Positions 29,882 through 38,737 of a DNA stretch of 64,000 nt are shown piece after piece. The stretch is taken from NCBI RefSeq assembly GCF_022179805.1, contig NZ_BPUO01000002.1, positions 310,001 through 374,000 of the forward strand, in the 5' to 3' direction. Below the pieces are notes generated by a model. It saw nothing but the letters and a program-made list of their open reading frames with translations. It was not told the DNA's origin and ran no database searches. The position numbers and the translations under genes were made by a program. Position 1 is the stretch's first letter; the number at the start of each line of letters is the position of its first letter. Source of the DNA: Cupriavidus pauculus (lineage in GTDB: Bacteria; Pseudomonadota; Gammaproteobacteria; Burkholderiales; Burkholderiaceae).

Positions 29882-30907
29882 ATGTCTGCCATTCTTGCCC
29901 CTTTCAAAAAAGCCTACGACCTGATCGACGGGTTCGTCCTGATCATGCTGTGCGCGATTGCGCTGGCGCTGATTGCCCCGGAAATTGGTGCCGGTGACGG
30001 TCCGCTGCATCTTGGAGTCGTGACCAGCCTCGGTGTGGCGCTGGTGTTCTTCCTGCACGGCGCCGCGCTGTCGCGCGACAAGCTGGTAGCAGGCGCCAGG
30101 CACTGGCGCCTGCACGCGTTCGTGCAGTCGTTCACCTACATCGTGTTCCCGATCGTGGGCGCGCTGCTGATGTTGTCGCTGCGCAACCAGTTGCCGCCCG
30201 AGCTGCTGCTGGGCGTGTTCTATCTGTGTGCGCTGCCGTCCACGGTGTCGTCGTCGGTGGCCATGACCTCGATGGCGCGCGGCAATGTGCCGGGCGCCAT
30301 TTTCAACGCGACGATCTCGGGCCTGATCGGCATGGCGCTGACGCCGTTGCTGATGGGCCTGGTCATCAGCGCCAGCGGCGCATCGATGCCTCTGGGCCGT
30401 GCGTTGACGGGCGTGGCGCTGCAACTGCTGCTGCCGTTTGCGCTGGGTCAGGCGTTCCGCCCGCTGATCGGCAACTGGCTGGCCAAGAAGAAGCAGATCA
30501 CGAACAAGATCGACCGCGGCGTGATCGTGCTGATCGTTTATTCGTCGTTCTGCGATGCAACCGCTGCGGGCCTGTGGCACCAGTATTCCTGGCAGACCAT
30601 TGGCGCGGTGATGGGTATTGCCGCCATCCTGCTGTTCGTGGTGCTGGGCACCACCACCTTCACGGCGCGCCGCCTGGGCTTTTCGGTCGAGGATGAGATC
30701 ACGGCCGTGTTCTGCGGCTCGAAGAAGAGCCTGGCCAACGGCATCCCGATGGCCAAGATCCTGTTCGCCGGCCACCCGGCACTGGGCCTGCTGGTGCTGC
30801 CGCTGATGGTCTACCACCAGCTGCAACTGATCGTGTGCTCGGTGATCGCAGCGCGTTATGCGGCGCGGGATGATGTGAAGGAAGAGCGGGGCGCGGTAAG
30901 GGCTTGA
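29882..30907 (+). CDS. Bile acid:sodium symporter family (SBF/YfeH-like) transporter
   Basis: 341 aa inner-membrane protein with about ten hydrophobic helices. It matches the SLC10-like prokaryotic group: LGVALVFFLHGAALSRDKLV, LLLGVFYLCALPSTVSSSVA, MTSMARGNVPGAIFNATISG and the late FCGSKKSLANGIPMAKILFA segment. These proteins are probable sodium-coupled organic anion carriers; the substrate is unknown. Divergent from the LysR gene, a likely regulator-transporter pair. A perfect REP-like palindrome lies downstream. Confidence 0.9.
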   Translation: MSAILAPFKKAYDLIDGFVLIMLCAIALALIAPEIGAGDGPLHLGVVTSLGVALVFFLHGAALSRDKLVAGARHWRLHAFVQSFTYIVFPIVGALLMLSLRNQLPPELLLGVFYLCALPSTVSSSVAMTSMARGNVPGAIFNATISGLIGMALTPLLMGLVISASGASMPLGRALTGVALQLLLPFALGQAFRPLIGNWLAKKKQITNKIDRGVIVLIVYSSFCDATAAGLWHQYSWQTIGAVMGIAAILLFVVLGTTTFTARRLGFSVEDEITAVFCGSKKSLANGIPMAKILFAGHPALGLLVLPLMVYHQLQLIVCSVIAARYAARDDVKEERGAVRA

Positions 30908-30952
30908 GGGCCTGATTTCCCGCTGATTTCTGCTCTCGCTACCGCCTTGTTT

Positions 30953-30987
30953 TTTTCTCCCCTCTCCCGGAGGGAGAGGGGAGAAAA
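30953..30987. repeat. REP-like palindrome 1
   Basis: Perfect 16-bp stem: TTTTCTCCCCTCTCCC (30953-30968), loop GGA, mirror arm at 30972-30987. It lies between the convergent transporter and amiC genes. The CCCTCTCCC/GGGAGAGGG core recurs at 37056, 37205 and 39957-40085 and, degenerate, at 55231. It lacks a following T-run, so it is not a standard terminator. Confidence 0.75.
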
Positions 30988-31018
30988 CCAAGGGGCGAAT
31001 TGAAAGCCCCGGTGGTTC

Positions 31019-32512
31019 TTACACCGACGGATTCTTCGACAGCGGCGGGTTCTTGGCGAAGTACGCCTTGATCCCTCGCAGGATCGCGTTGGCCAGTTGT
31101 TCCTGGTGTGCGTCGTCGGTAAGTTTGCGCTCTTCCTCCGGATTGGAGATGAACGCGGTCTCGATCAGGATCGATGGGATATCGGGGGCCTTGAGCACGG
31201 CAAACCCGGCCTGCTCGACGCTGCCCTTGTGCAGCCGGTTGATACCGCCGATTTCCTGCAGCACCGATTTGCCCACCTGCATGCTGTCGTTGATCTGTGC
31301 CGTCGTGGACAGGTCCAGCAGCACGCGCGACACCTGGGCGTCCTTGTTGCCCATGTTGGTGCCGCCGATCAGGTCGGCATTGTTTTCCTTGTTGGCCAGC
31401 CAGCGGGCGGCCGAACTCGATGCGCCGCGCTCGGACAGCGCGAAGACCGACGCCCCGCGCGCCTCGGGCGAGACAAACGCATCGGCGTGGATCGACACGA
31501 ACAGGTCGGCCTGCACCCGGCGCGCCTTCTGCACGCGTACGTTCAGCGGCACGAAGAAGTCCGAGTCGCGCGTCATCATCGCGCGCATATTCGGTTCCGA
31601 ATCGATCTTCTTGCGCAGCCGCGTGGCAATCTGCAGCACCACGTCCTTCTCGCGCGATCCCGCTGCGCCGATGGCGCCGGGGTCTTCGCCGCCATGGCCC
31701 GGGTCCAGCGCCACGGTCAGCAGGCGGCGCATCTTGAACTGGCTGGGCGGCGGCACATTGGTCTGGGCTACCGGAGGCGGCGCGGCCGGTCTATCCGGGG
31801 CCGACGGCTTTGGCTTGACCACGGCCACGGCAGGCGGCAGCGCGGTGGTGCCCGACGGAATCTGGTCGCGATCCTCGAACTTGCGCACGATGGCGCCAAT
31901 CGCATCTTCCTCGGCGCCGGCAGGCGCACCCGCCACCGCAGCCTCGCTGTTGGCCGGCGGCGGATTCGAGGCAAAGCGGCGCTGCTTGTCCTCGGTGTCG
32001 CGCACCAGCTTCCACAGCGGGTCGGGAGGATTGACCGGATACAGGTCGAACACGAGCCGGTTCTTGTACTCGGCGATCGGCAGCAGCGTGAACACCTGCG
32101 GCGAGACGTCTTCCTTGAGATCGAACACCATCCGCACCACGCGCGGCCGGTTCTGGCCCACGCGCACGGACTGGATATACGGGTCGTTCGGGGTGATCTT
32201 GGCCACCAGTTCGCGCAGTGTCGGCGACAGGTCCAGGCCGTCGATGTCGACGACCAGGCGATCCGGGCTGCGGATCATCTGGTGCACGGCCACGAGCTTC
32301 TCGTCGGATTCGATCGTGACGCGCGTGTAATCCTCGGCGGGCCAGACGCGCACGGCCACGATGCCGGCGCCAGACGCGATCTGCGGCCCGGCCAGCGTAA
32401 GCACCACCGTCCCGGCGCCCAGCTTCAGGGCCTGCGCCATCCATTTGCGGCGGGCCTGCAGCAGTCCGTCGGGTCCATCGGGTCGGTCGGTGGCGAGTCG
32501 CTTGATCAGCAT
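31019..32512 (-). CDS. amiC: N-acetylmuramoyl-L-alanine amidase
   Basis: 497 aa periplasmic zinc amidase that cleaves septal peptidoglycan during cell separation. N-terminal Tat-like signal (ARRKWMAQALKLGAG near residues 20-36), then an AMIN domain of about residues 45-170 (VAVRVWPAEDYTRVTIESDE). A Pro/Ala-rich linker follows, then an Amidase_3 domain from about residue 265 with VALDPGHGGEDPGAIG, FVSIHADAF and ILIETAFISNPEEE (zinc His and catalytic Glu). Its start overlaps the tsaE stop as ATGCTGA, so translation is coupled. Confidence 0.95.
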   Translation of the reverse strand: MLIKRLATDRPDGPDGLLQARRKWMAQALKLGAGTVVLTLAGPQIASGAGIVAVRVWPAEDYTRVTIESDEKLVAVHQMIRSPDRLVVDIDGLDLSPTLRELVAKITPNDPYIQSVRVGQNRPRVVRMVFDLKEDVSPQVFTLLPIAEYKNRLVFDLYPVNPPDPLWKLVRDTEDKQRRFASNPPPANSEAAVAGAPAGAEEDAIGAIVRKFEDRDQIPSGTTALPPAVAVVKPKPSAPDRPAAPPPVAQTNVPPPSQFKMRRLLTVALDPGHGGEDPGAIGAAGSREKDVVLQIATRLRKKIDSEPNMRAMMTRDSDFFVPLNVRVQKARRVQADLFVSIHADAFVSPEARGASVFALSERGASSSAARWLANKENNADLIGGTNMGNKDAQVSRVLLDLSTTAQINDSMQVGKSVLQEIGGINRLHKGSVEQAGFAVLKAPDIPSILIETAFISNPEEERKLTDDAHQEQLANAILRGIKAYFAKNPPLSKNPSV

Positions 32513-33039
32513 GCGTTCAGCAGGATAAGTCCAGTGGGAGTATAGGCGCGCAGCGTTGCCATGCGGCGATCCGCGCCCGCTTCATCCCCGATTGCGGCGA
32601 TTTGCGGCACGCGATTGTCCGATTGGAGCAACACGTGCAGGTCGGGTTCCCCAAGCAGGCGGCCAGCCTTCTCCGGCCACTCCACCAGATTGAAGGCCGG
32701 CTCGGCGAAACAGTCGCGAAAGCCGGCGTCGATCCATTCCTCGGGATCGGCAAAACGGTAGAGGTCGAAGTGATAGACGGTCAGCGCCGAGCCGTCGGCA
32801 CGCCGCACGTCGTACGGTTCGCACAGCGTATAGGTTGGGCTGCGGACCTTGCCGGCATGGCCCAGCGCGCGCAGCACCGCGCGCGACAGCGTGGTCTTGC
32901 CCGCGCCGAGGTCGCCGGACAGCTGCACATGCACCGTGCGCGGCGGCATGTCGCGCACCGCGCCGGCCAGCGCGGCGCCAAACCGCTCGGTGGCGGTTTC
33001 GTCGGGCAGCGGCAGGATGCGTTCTTCGAGCAGGGGCAT
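32506..33039 (-). CDS. tsaE: tRNA t6A synthesis ATPase TsaE
   Basis: 177 aa. Walker A GDLGAGKTT at residues 42-50, then VRSPTYTLCEPYDVRRADGS, VYHFDLYRFADPEEWIDAGF and LVEWPEKAG, all typical of TsaE. This protein works with TsaB/TsaD to make t6A37 in tRNA; tsaC lies in the same window at 55267. The start at 33039 is chosen because it gives the normal length; upstream codons run into the opposing queG gene. Confidence 0.95.
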   Translation of the reverse strand: MPLLEERILPLPDETATERFGAALAGAVRDMPPRTVHVQLSGDLGAGKTTLSRAVLRALGHAGKVRSPTYTLCEPYDVRRADGSALTVYHFDLYRFADPEEWIDAGFRDCFAEPAFNLVEWPEKAGRLLGEPDLHVLLQSDNRVPQIAAIGDEAGADRRMATLRAYTPTGLILLNAC

Positions 33040-33043
33040 TGCG

Positions 33044-33049
33044 TACAAT
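33044..33049 (+). promoter_or_regulatory. Candidate -10 element of queG (leaderless transcript)
   Basis: TACAAT ends 6 bp before the queG ATG at 33056, so a transcript would begin at or next to the start codon. The whole gap to the opposing tsaE start is only 16 bp. No good -35 hexamer is seen at the proper distance. Confidence 0.4.
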
Positions 33050-33055
33050 TCAGGG

Positions 33056-34279
33056 ATGATCGACCGTGCAGTGCCCGCCCCCATATCCGCCACCGGCGCA
33101 AATCCCGCAGAAGACTTCGTTCCGGCGCGTCCAGAATCCGTTGCCGCCACCACGGCGGCGGCTGACCTGGCAGCGCTGGCGGCGTCGCTGCGCGACTGGG
33201 GCCGCGCGCTCGGATTCGATGAAATCCGCATTGCCGATGTCGATCTGCGGCACGCCGAAGCGGGCCTGCTGGCGTGGTTGCAGGCGGGCTACCACGGCGA
33301 CATGGATTATATGGCCAACCACGGCACACGGCGCGCCCGGCCCGACGAACTGGTGCCCGGCACGGTACGTGCCATCGTCGCCCGCATGCCCTACCTGCCC
33401 GCGCAAGGCCCCGACGACTGGCGCCGCCACGAACTGGGCCGGCTCGACGACCCCGCCACGGCCGTGATCTCGCTCTACGCCCGCGGCCGCGACTACCACA
33501 AGGTGCTGCGCAACCGCCTGCAGCAACTGGCGGCCCGCATCGAGACCGAAATCGGCAAGTTCGGCTATCGCGTGTTCACCGATTCGGCGCCGGTCATGGA
33601 AGTGGCGCTGGCCAGCCAGGGTGGCCTGGGCTGGCGCGGCAAACACACACTGCTGCTGGACCGCAACGGCGGATCGATGTTCTTCCTTGGTGAAATCCTG
33701 GTCGATATCCCGCTGCCGGCGGATCCGGCCGAGGCGCCCCACTGCGGCAACTGCCGCCGCTGCATCGATATCTGCCCCACGGGCGCGATCCTGGAGCCGT
33801 ACCGGCTCGACGCGCGGCGCTGTATCTCGTACCTGACCATCGAACACAAGGGCGCCATCCCGGAGCCGCTGCGCGCGCCGATGGGCAACCGCGTCTATGG
33901 CTGCGACGATTGCCAGCTGGCCTGCCCGTGGAACAAGTTCGCGCACCGCGCCACGCTGCCCGACTTCGACGTGCGCAATGGCTTCGATGCGCCGGATATG
34001 GTCGAGCTGGTCGGCTGGACCGATGCGGAATTCAACCAGCGGCTGGAGGGCAGCCCGATCCGGCGCATCGGGCACGAGCGCTGGCTGCGTAATCTGGCGG
34101 TGGGACTTGGCAACAGCCTGCGCGTGGCGTCGGCCCCTGGCACTGGCCACGATGCGGCGTTGGCGGATCGTATCCGCCAGGCGCTGCAGGCACGGCGCGA
34201 TGCGGCCTCGCCACTGGTGCGCGAGCACATCGACTGGGCGCTGGCGCAGGACGCGCCAGACCCGCAACCGGCTAGTTGA
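33056..34279 (+). CDS. queG: Epoxyqueuosine reductase
   Basis: 407 aa cobalamin- and iron-sulfur-dependent enzyme for the last step of tRNA queuosine synthesis. Catalytic and cofactor segments are GYHGDMDYMANH, FTDSAPVMEVALASQGGLGW and GKHTLLLDRNGGSMFFLGEI. Two 4Fe-4S motifs follow: CGNCRRCIDICPTGAI and CDDCQLACPWNKF. The ATG at 33056 is preceded directly by CAGGG, too close for a normal Shine-Dalgarno site. Its N-terminus has an extra Ala-rich stretch of about 35 residues. The 3' end overlaps the AEC gene by 8 bp, tail to tail. Confidence 0.96.
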   Translation: MIDRAVPAPISATGANPAEDFVPARPESVAATTAAADLAALAASLRDWGRALGFDEIRIADVDLRHAEAGLLAWLQAGYHGDMDYMANHGTRRARPDELVPGTVRAIVARMPYLPAQGPDDWRRHELGRLDDPATAVISLYARGRDYHKVLRNRLQQLAARIETEIGKFGYRVFTDSAPVMEVALASQGGLGWRGKHTLLLDRNGGSMFFLGEILVDIPLPADPAEAPHCGNCRRCIDICPTGAILEPYRLDARRCISYLTIEHKGAIPEPLRAPMGNRVYGCDDCQLACPWNKFAHRATLPDFDVRNGFDAPDMVELVGWTDAEFNQRLEGSPIRRIGHERWLRNLAVGLGNSLRVASAPGTGHDAALADRIRQALQARRDAASPLVREHIDWALAQDAPDPQPAS

Positions 34280-35165
34280 CCAGCGAGAGCCAGACCGGCG
34301 TGGTCACCACGGCGGCCACCGTCATCGCGGAAATGGTCGCGGCCACCATCGGCCCGTTGCCGCCCATGCGCACGGCCAGGATGTAGGCGCTCGATGCCGT
34401 GGGCAGCGACGCGTAGATAACCACGATCTGGTACTGCAGCGTAGTCAGCGGCAGGTAGCGTCCTACCAGCCAGGCAAAGCACGGCATGGCCAGCAGCTTT
34501 ACGCCGCTCCACCACGCCATCGGCCCCACCGCGCCCGTGGCGCCGCTCATCTGCAGCCCGGCCCCGACCGTCATCAGGCCCAGCGCCGTGGACGCCGAGC
34601 CCAGCCGGCTCAGCGTCATGCCGATGACCTCGGGCGGATGCAGTCCCAGCAGATTCGTGACCAGCCCGGTGGCCGTGGCCAGGATCAGCGGATTGCGTGC
34701 CAGTTCGCGCAGCAGCTTCGATTCGCCATGGCGCGCCAGCGCCCACACCGCCACCACGTTGCAGGCGGGCACGGTGATGCCCACCACCAGCGCCATCATC
34801 GCCAGCCCTTCGCCGCCGCCCAGCCGCGCGGCCAGCGCCAGCCCGATATAGGAATTGAACCGGAAAGCGGTCTGGAAACCCGAGGCAAAGTCGATGGGAT
34901 CGGGCCGCAGCACGAACCGGACGAGGTAGCCGGCCGCCATGCCAAAGGCCATCGTCGCCACCGCCAGACCCAGCATGGCCGACGTCGACGAGAACTCGAG
35001 CTTCGCACTGTTGGTGGATTGCAACAGCAACGCGGGAAACAGGACGAAATAGACCAGGCGCTCAACGCCTGCCCAGAAACCCCGGTCGAACGAGGTAAAT
35101 CGGACCAGCAGCCAGCCGATAAGAATAAGGCTGAAGTCAGGCACCAACAGCAGCGCTGCAGACAT
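34272..35165 (-). CDS. AEC family (auxin efflux carrier-like) transporter
   Basis: 297 aa inner-membrane protein with about ten helices in two five-helix halves. AEC landmarks are LLVPDFSLILIGWLLVRFT, ERLVYFVLFPALLLQSTNSA, RFNSYIGLALAARLGG, and the later ASTALGLMTVGAGLQMSG. Bacterial members are proposed carriers for malonate, malate and related acids; the substrate here is unknown. Monocistronic, with 151 bp to the divergent gene at 35317. Confidence 0.9.
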   Translation of the reverse strand: MSAALLLVPDFSLILIGWLLVRFTSFDRGFWAGVERLVYFVLFPALLLQSTNSAKLEFSSTSAMLGLAVATMAFGMAAGYLVRFVLRPDPIDFASGFQTAFRFNSYIGLALAARLGGGEGLAMMALVVGITVPACNVVAVWALARHGESKLLRELARNPLILATATGLVTNLLGLHPPEVIGMTLSRLGSASTALGLMTVGAGLQMSGATGAVGPMAWWSGVKLLAMPCFAWLVGRYLPLTTLQYQIVVIYASLPTASSAYILAVRMGGNGPMVAATISAMTVAAVVTTPVWLSLVN

Positions 35166-35316
35166 GTCTCAAATGCTTTGTAGTTATCGTCGTACCCGAC
35201 GGCGGGCTTCGCGGAAAGTGAAGCCTAGGGCAGATCCGGATGGGTATTTTTTCAGATTTCCCGCAGCATGGCACGCTGAATTTCGTCTTGCCTGCGGTTT
35301 TTCCGCCTGTCGCGCC

Positions 35317-35934
35317 ATGAAGTCCCAGACGTCTTCCGCCCGCCGATCCACGCCCTCCCGCCGCCTTGCCGTTTCGCTGTGCGCGACGCTGGCACTCGGC
35401 CTGCTGTTGCCGTCGGTATCGGCGATGGAAGTGGATGGCGTGCGCTTCGACGACATGGCACGCCTGGGCGGCAAGCAGTTGCCGCTGAATGGCACGGGGA
35501 TGCGGCAGGTGTTTGTGATCAAGGGTTACGCGGCCGGGCTGTACCTGCCCGAGCGCGCCCGCAACGCCACCGTGGTGCTGGGTTCGCCCGGACCGAAGCG
35601 ACTGCAGATCCGTCCGCTGCGCGAGGTGGAGTCGGCGGCCTTCGTCAAGGCACTCAACGAAGGGCTGCGCGAAAATCATTCCGAGATGCAGCTGCAGATG
35701 CTGTCCGGCCGCGTGACGCAGCTGGAGCGCACGATGGCCCAGGTGGGCACGGCGCAGCGCGGCGACATCATCAATTTCGATTTCACACCGGAAAGCGGCA
35801 CTGCCGTGACGCTGAACGGCATTCCACGTGGCCAGGCCATTCCTGGCGAGGATTTCTACCAGGCCGTGCTGCGCATCTTCCTGGGCGAACACCCGGTGGA
35901 TCGCAATCTCAAGCGCGGCCTGCTGGGCGGCTGA
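35317..35934 (+). CDS. Secreted chalcone-isomerase-like domain protein
   Basis: 205 aa. Signal peptide of about 35 residues (basic start, then SLCATLALGLLLPSVSA), then one chalcone isomerase-like domain: GVRFDDMARLGGKQLPLNGT, FVIKGYAAGLYLPERARNAT and DIINFDFTPESGTAVTLNGI. Bacterial members are periplasmic proteins of unproven activity and may bind fatty acids or other lipids. The start at 35317 gives a clean signal peptide; the open frame from 35164 does not. The Bug gene follows after 106 bp. Confidence 0.88.
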   Translation: MKSQTSSARRSTPSRRLAVSLCATLALGLLLPSVSAMEVDGVRFDDMARLGGKQLPLNGTGMRQVFVIKGYAAGLYLPERARNATVVLGSPGPKRLQIRPLREVESAAFVKALNEGLRENHSEMQLQMLSGRVTQLERTMAQVGTAQRGDIINFDFTPESGTAVTLNGIPRGQAIPGEDFYQAVLRIFLGEHPVDRNLKRGLLGG

Positions 35935-36040
35935 TTCCGAAGCACGCCGGCGCACCGCTGCAACCGCAGGGGCACGCCGGTGTTTCTTGACCTCCCCGGG
36001 CGCGATCCGTCCGGCTTCAACGACGGGAGACTCTCCTTAA

Positions 36041-37030
36041 ATGACAGCTCACAATAAAGCACTGATCCTGGCTTCGACGGTCTTCATGGCCGCCGCTTCC
36101 GTGACCTCGGTAGCACAAGCACAGAGCACCTATCCGACCAAGCCGATCCGGCTGATCATTCCGTTCGCACCGGGTGGCACCACCGACATCGTCGGCCGTG
36201 GCGTGGGCGACCAGATGAGCCGCATCCTGGGCCAGCCGGTGGTCGTGGAAAACCGCGCGGGCGGGGGCGGATCGATTGGCGCCGACGCCATCGCCAAGTC
36301 CGCGCCGGACGGCTACACGATCGGCATCTCCACGGTGTCGACCATGGCCGTGAACCCGGCCTGCAACCCGAAGCTGTCGTACGACCCGATCAAGGACTTC
36401 AAGCCCATCGCCAACGTGGCGAACGTGGCCAACGTGATCGCGGTGAACCCGAACTTCCCGGCCAAGGACTACAAGGAATTCCTGGCCGTGCTGAAGGCCA
36501 ACCCGGGCAAGTTCTCGTACGCGTCGTCGGGCACCTGCGGCTTCGGCCACATGCTGGGCGAGCAGTTCAAGGTGTCGACCAAGACCTTCATGGTCCACAT
36601 TCCGTACCGTGGCGCCGGCCCCGCACTGAACGACGTGCTGGCGGGCCAGGTGCCGATCATGGTGGACAACCTGCCGTCGTCGATGCCCTACATCAAGGCC
36701 GGCAAGCTGCGTCCGATCGTGGTGGCCTGGAACAAGCGCGTGGAAGGCCTGCCCAACGTGCCGACCTTCGGCGAAATGGGCCTGAAGGAGCCGAACGACC
36801 CGGCCTGGTACGGCCTGGTGGCCCCGGCCGGCACGCCTGACGACATCATCGCCAAGCTCAACGCCGCCGTGGTGAAGGCGCTGCAGGACAAGGGTTTCGC
36901 GGAACGCCTGCAAGCCGCCGGCGCCGAACCGTCGGGCAACACCCCGGCCCAGCACGCCGCCGAAATCAAGAAGGAATTCGACAAGATGAAGAACCTGGTG
37001 AAGGTTCAGAACATCAAGCTGGAGCAGTAA
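36041..37030 (+). CDS. Tripartite tricarboxylate transporter (Bug/TctC) binding protein
   Basis: 329 aa periplasmic receptor; Sec signal cleaved after VAQAQ near residue 28. Family pattern TYPTKPIRLIIPFAPGGTTD, then ENRAGGGGSIGADAIAKSAP and FMVHIPYRGAGPALNDVLAG. The gene has notably biased codon use (many AAG, CTG, ACC and GTG), which often marks strong expression. No transporter membrane genes nearby; ligand unknown. A REP-like palindrome and a strong terminator follow. Confidence 0.93.
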   Translation: MTAHNKALILASTVFMAAASVTSVAQAQSTYPTKPIRLIIPFAPGGTTDIVGRGVGDQMSRILGQPVVVENRAGGGGSIGADAIAKSAPDGYTIGISTVSTMAVNPACNPKLSYDPIKDFKPIANVANVANVIAVNPNFPAKDYKEFLAVLKANPGKFSYASSGTCGFGHMLGEQFKVSTKTFMVHIPYRGAGPALNDVLAGQVPIMVDNLPSSMPYIKAGKLRPIVVAWNKRVEGLPNVPTFGEMGLKEPNDPAWYGLVAPAGTPDDIIAKLNAAVVKALQDKGFAERLQAAGAEPSGNTPAQHAAEIKKEFDKMKNLVKVQNIKLEQ

Positions 37031-37055
37031 GCCGGCAATCTGCCGATATCCGGCT

Positions 37056-37080
37056 CCCTCTCCCGCACGGCGGGAGAGGG
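37056..37080. repeat. REP-like palindrome 2
   Basis: CCCTCTCCCG (37056-37065), loop of 5 nt, CGGGAGAGGG (37071-37080); perfect 10-bp stem, followed by TTGGGGTGAGGGC as in the copies near 39.9 kb. Confidence 0.75.
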
Positions 37081-37124
37081 TTGGGGTGAGGGCTGGCGCC
37101 TGATCTCCGGAGGCTTTTGGCAAG

Positions 37125-37157
37125 GACCACCCGTTGCGGTGGTCTTTTTGTTTTTTT
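37125..37157 (+). terminator. Intrinsic terminator after the Bug gene
   Basis: GACCACC (37125-37131), loop CGTTGC, GGTGGTC (37138-37144), then TTTTTGTTTTTTT. It lies 95 bp after the stop codon, beyond the REP-like palindrome. Confidence 0.85.
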
Positions 37158-37204
37158 GGGGGGCGTTGGGGGCTGGCGGCCTGCGTTGGTTGGTGGTTGG
37201 GACG

Positions 37205-37265
37205 CCTGCCCTCTCCCCCAGCCCCTCTCCCGCCATGCGGGAGAGGGGCTGGGGGAGAGGGCAGG
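37205..37265. repeat. REP-like palindrome 3, perfect 29-bp stem
   Basis: Left arm 37205-37233 and right arm 37237-37265 are exact reverse complements around the 3-nt loop CAT. The arms contain the CCCCTCTCCCGC core flanked by CTCTCCCCCAG. It stands 66 bp before the ogt start codon. The longest perfect inverted repeat seen in the window. Confidence 0.85.
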
Positions 37266-37331
37266 TTTCGGGGCGGATTGGGCTTAGAATCCCATCTCAC
37301 CGGTACCCTGCTTGCCTCACAGCCCCAGACC

Positions 37332-37811
37332 ATGTCTCCGAACTTCGACGCCATCCTGCCCGCCCCTTTCGGCAAGGTTGGCGTGCGTGTCGATGGCGTG
37401 CATGTGCACGAAATCGTCTACCTGCCCGATTCCTTCGCGGAAATCGCCCCGGCCAACGCGCTGGCGCAGCGGGTGGCCGACCAGTTGGCGGCCTACTATG
37501 ACAATCCCGACCTGGCTTTCGACCTCCCGCTGGCCACGCGTGGCACCGATTTCCAGCGCAAGGTCTGGGCCGCCATCAGCGCCATTCCGCGCGGCGGATT
37601 GACCACCTACGGCACCATCGCCAAATCGCTGCAGAGCATGCCGCGCGCCGTGGGCCAGGCGTGCGGGCAGAACTGGTTTCCGATCGTGATTCCGTGCCAC
37701 CGCGTGGTGGCCGCCAACGGGCTGGGCGGCTTTGCCCATCACGGCGAGGAAGGCTTTCACCTGGGCGTGAAGCGCTGGCTGCTGCGCCATGAAGGCGCGA
37801 TGCTGCTATGA
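37332..37811 (+). CDS. ogt: Methylated-DNA-protein-cysteine S-methyltransferase
   Basis: 159 aa suicide repair protein that removes methyl from O6-methylguanine. The active site is P121-C122-H123-R124-V125 in WFPIVIPCHRVVAANG. The DNA-binding region precedes it (FQRKVWAAISAIPRGGLTTY). The start at 37332 is the first ATG giving the family N-terminus; the open frame from 37134 covers the repeat and terminator DNA. The stop overlaps the xerD start as ATGA, so the pair is translationally coupled. Confidence 0.94.
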   Translation: MSPNFDAILPAPFGKVGVRVDGVHVHEIVYLPDSFAEIAPANALAQRVADQLAAYYDNPDLAFDLPLATRGTDFQRKVWAAISAIPRGGLTTYGTIAKSLQSMPRAVGQACGQNWFPIVIPCHRVVAANGLGGFAHHGEEGFHLGVKRWLLRHEGAMLL

Positions 37812-38716
37812 GCGCGGTGCTGGCTGACGACCTGGCGCTGGTCGACCGCTTCTGCGATGCGCTGTGGCTGGAAGACGGCCTGTCCAAGAACACCATCGAT
37901 GCCTATCGGCGCGACCTGGCGCTGCTGGCGCGCTGGCTGCACGAGAGCGAAACCTGCGCGCTGCTGGCCGTCGACGATACCGCGCTGTCCGCCTACTTCG
38001 CGGCGCGCCACCTGGAAACCCGCGCCTCGTCGGCCAACCGTCGCCTGACCGTATTCCGCCGCTTCTACCAGTGGGCGCTGCGCGAGCACATGATCGAGGC
38101 CGATCCGTGCCTGCTGCTGCGCCCCGCCAAGCAGCCGCCACGTTTTCCGAAGACGCTGTCCGAAGGACAGGTCGAGGCGCTGCTCGAAGCGCCCGATGCG
38201 GAAACCCCGCTGGGCCTGCGTGACCGCACGATGCTGGAGCTGATGTACGCGAGCGGGCTGCGCGTGTCCGAACTCACGAACATGAAGACCATCGAGATCG
38301 GCCTGAACGAAGGCGTGGCGCGCGTGGTGGGCGGCAAGGGCAACAAGGAACGGCTGGTGCCATTTGGCGCGCAAGCCGGTGACTGGCTGCGCCGCTACCT
38401 GGCCGAGGGCCGCCCCGCGCTGCTGGCCGGCCGCGCCTGCGACGCGCTGTTCGTCACGCAGCGCGGTGAAGGCATGACGCGCCAGACGTTCTGGCACCTG
38501 ATCAAGAAGCATGCGCGCGACGCCAGCATCCACGCCCCGCTGTCGCCGCACACGCTGCGCCACGCGTTTGCCACGCACCTGCTGAACCACGGCGCCGACC
38601 TGCGCGTGGTGCAGCTACTGCTGGGCCACGCCGATATCTCCACCACGCAGATCTACACGCACGTGGCGCGCGAGCGCCTGCGCGAGCTGCACCTGCATCA
38701 TCATCCGCGCGGCTGA
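37808..38716 (+). CDS. xerD: Tyrosine recombinase XerD
   Basis: 302 aa site-specific recombinase that resolves chromosome dimers at dif with XerC. The N-terminal SAM-like domain is about residues 8-95 and the catalytic domain about 115-295. Catalytic residues are R152, K177, H248, R251, H274 and Y283 (SPHTLRHAFATHLLNHGADL, LLGHADISTTQIYTHV). The length is normal. Overlaps ogt by 4 bp. Confidence 0.95.
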   Translation: MSAVLADDLALVDRFCDALWLEDGLSKNTIDAYRRDLALLARWLHESETCALLAVDDTALSAYFAARHLETRASSANRRLTVFRRFYQWALREHMIEADPCLLLRPAKQPPRFPKTLSEGQVEALLEAPDAETPLGLRDRTMLELMYASGLRVSELTNMKTIEIGLNEGVARVVGGKGNKERLVPFGAQAGDWLRRYLAEGRPALLAGRACDALFVTQRGEGMTRQTFWHLIKKHARDASIHAPLSPHTLRHAFATHLLNHGADLRVVQLLLGHADISTTQIYTHVARERLRELHLHHHPRG

Positions 38717-38737
38717 CCCCGGCGCGCGCTGTCATCC

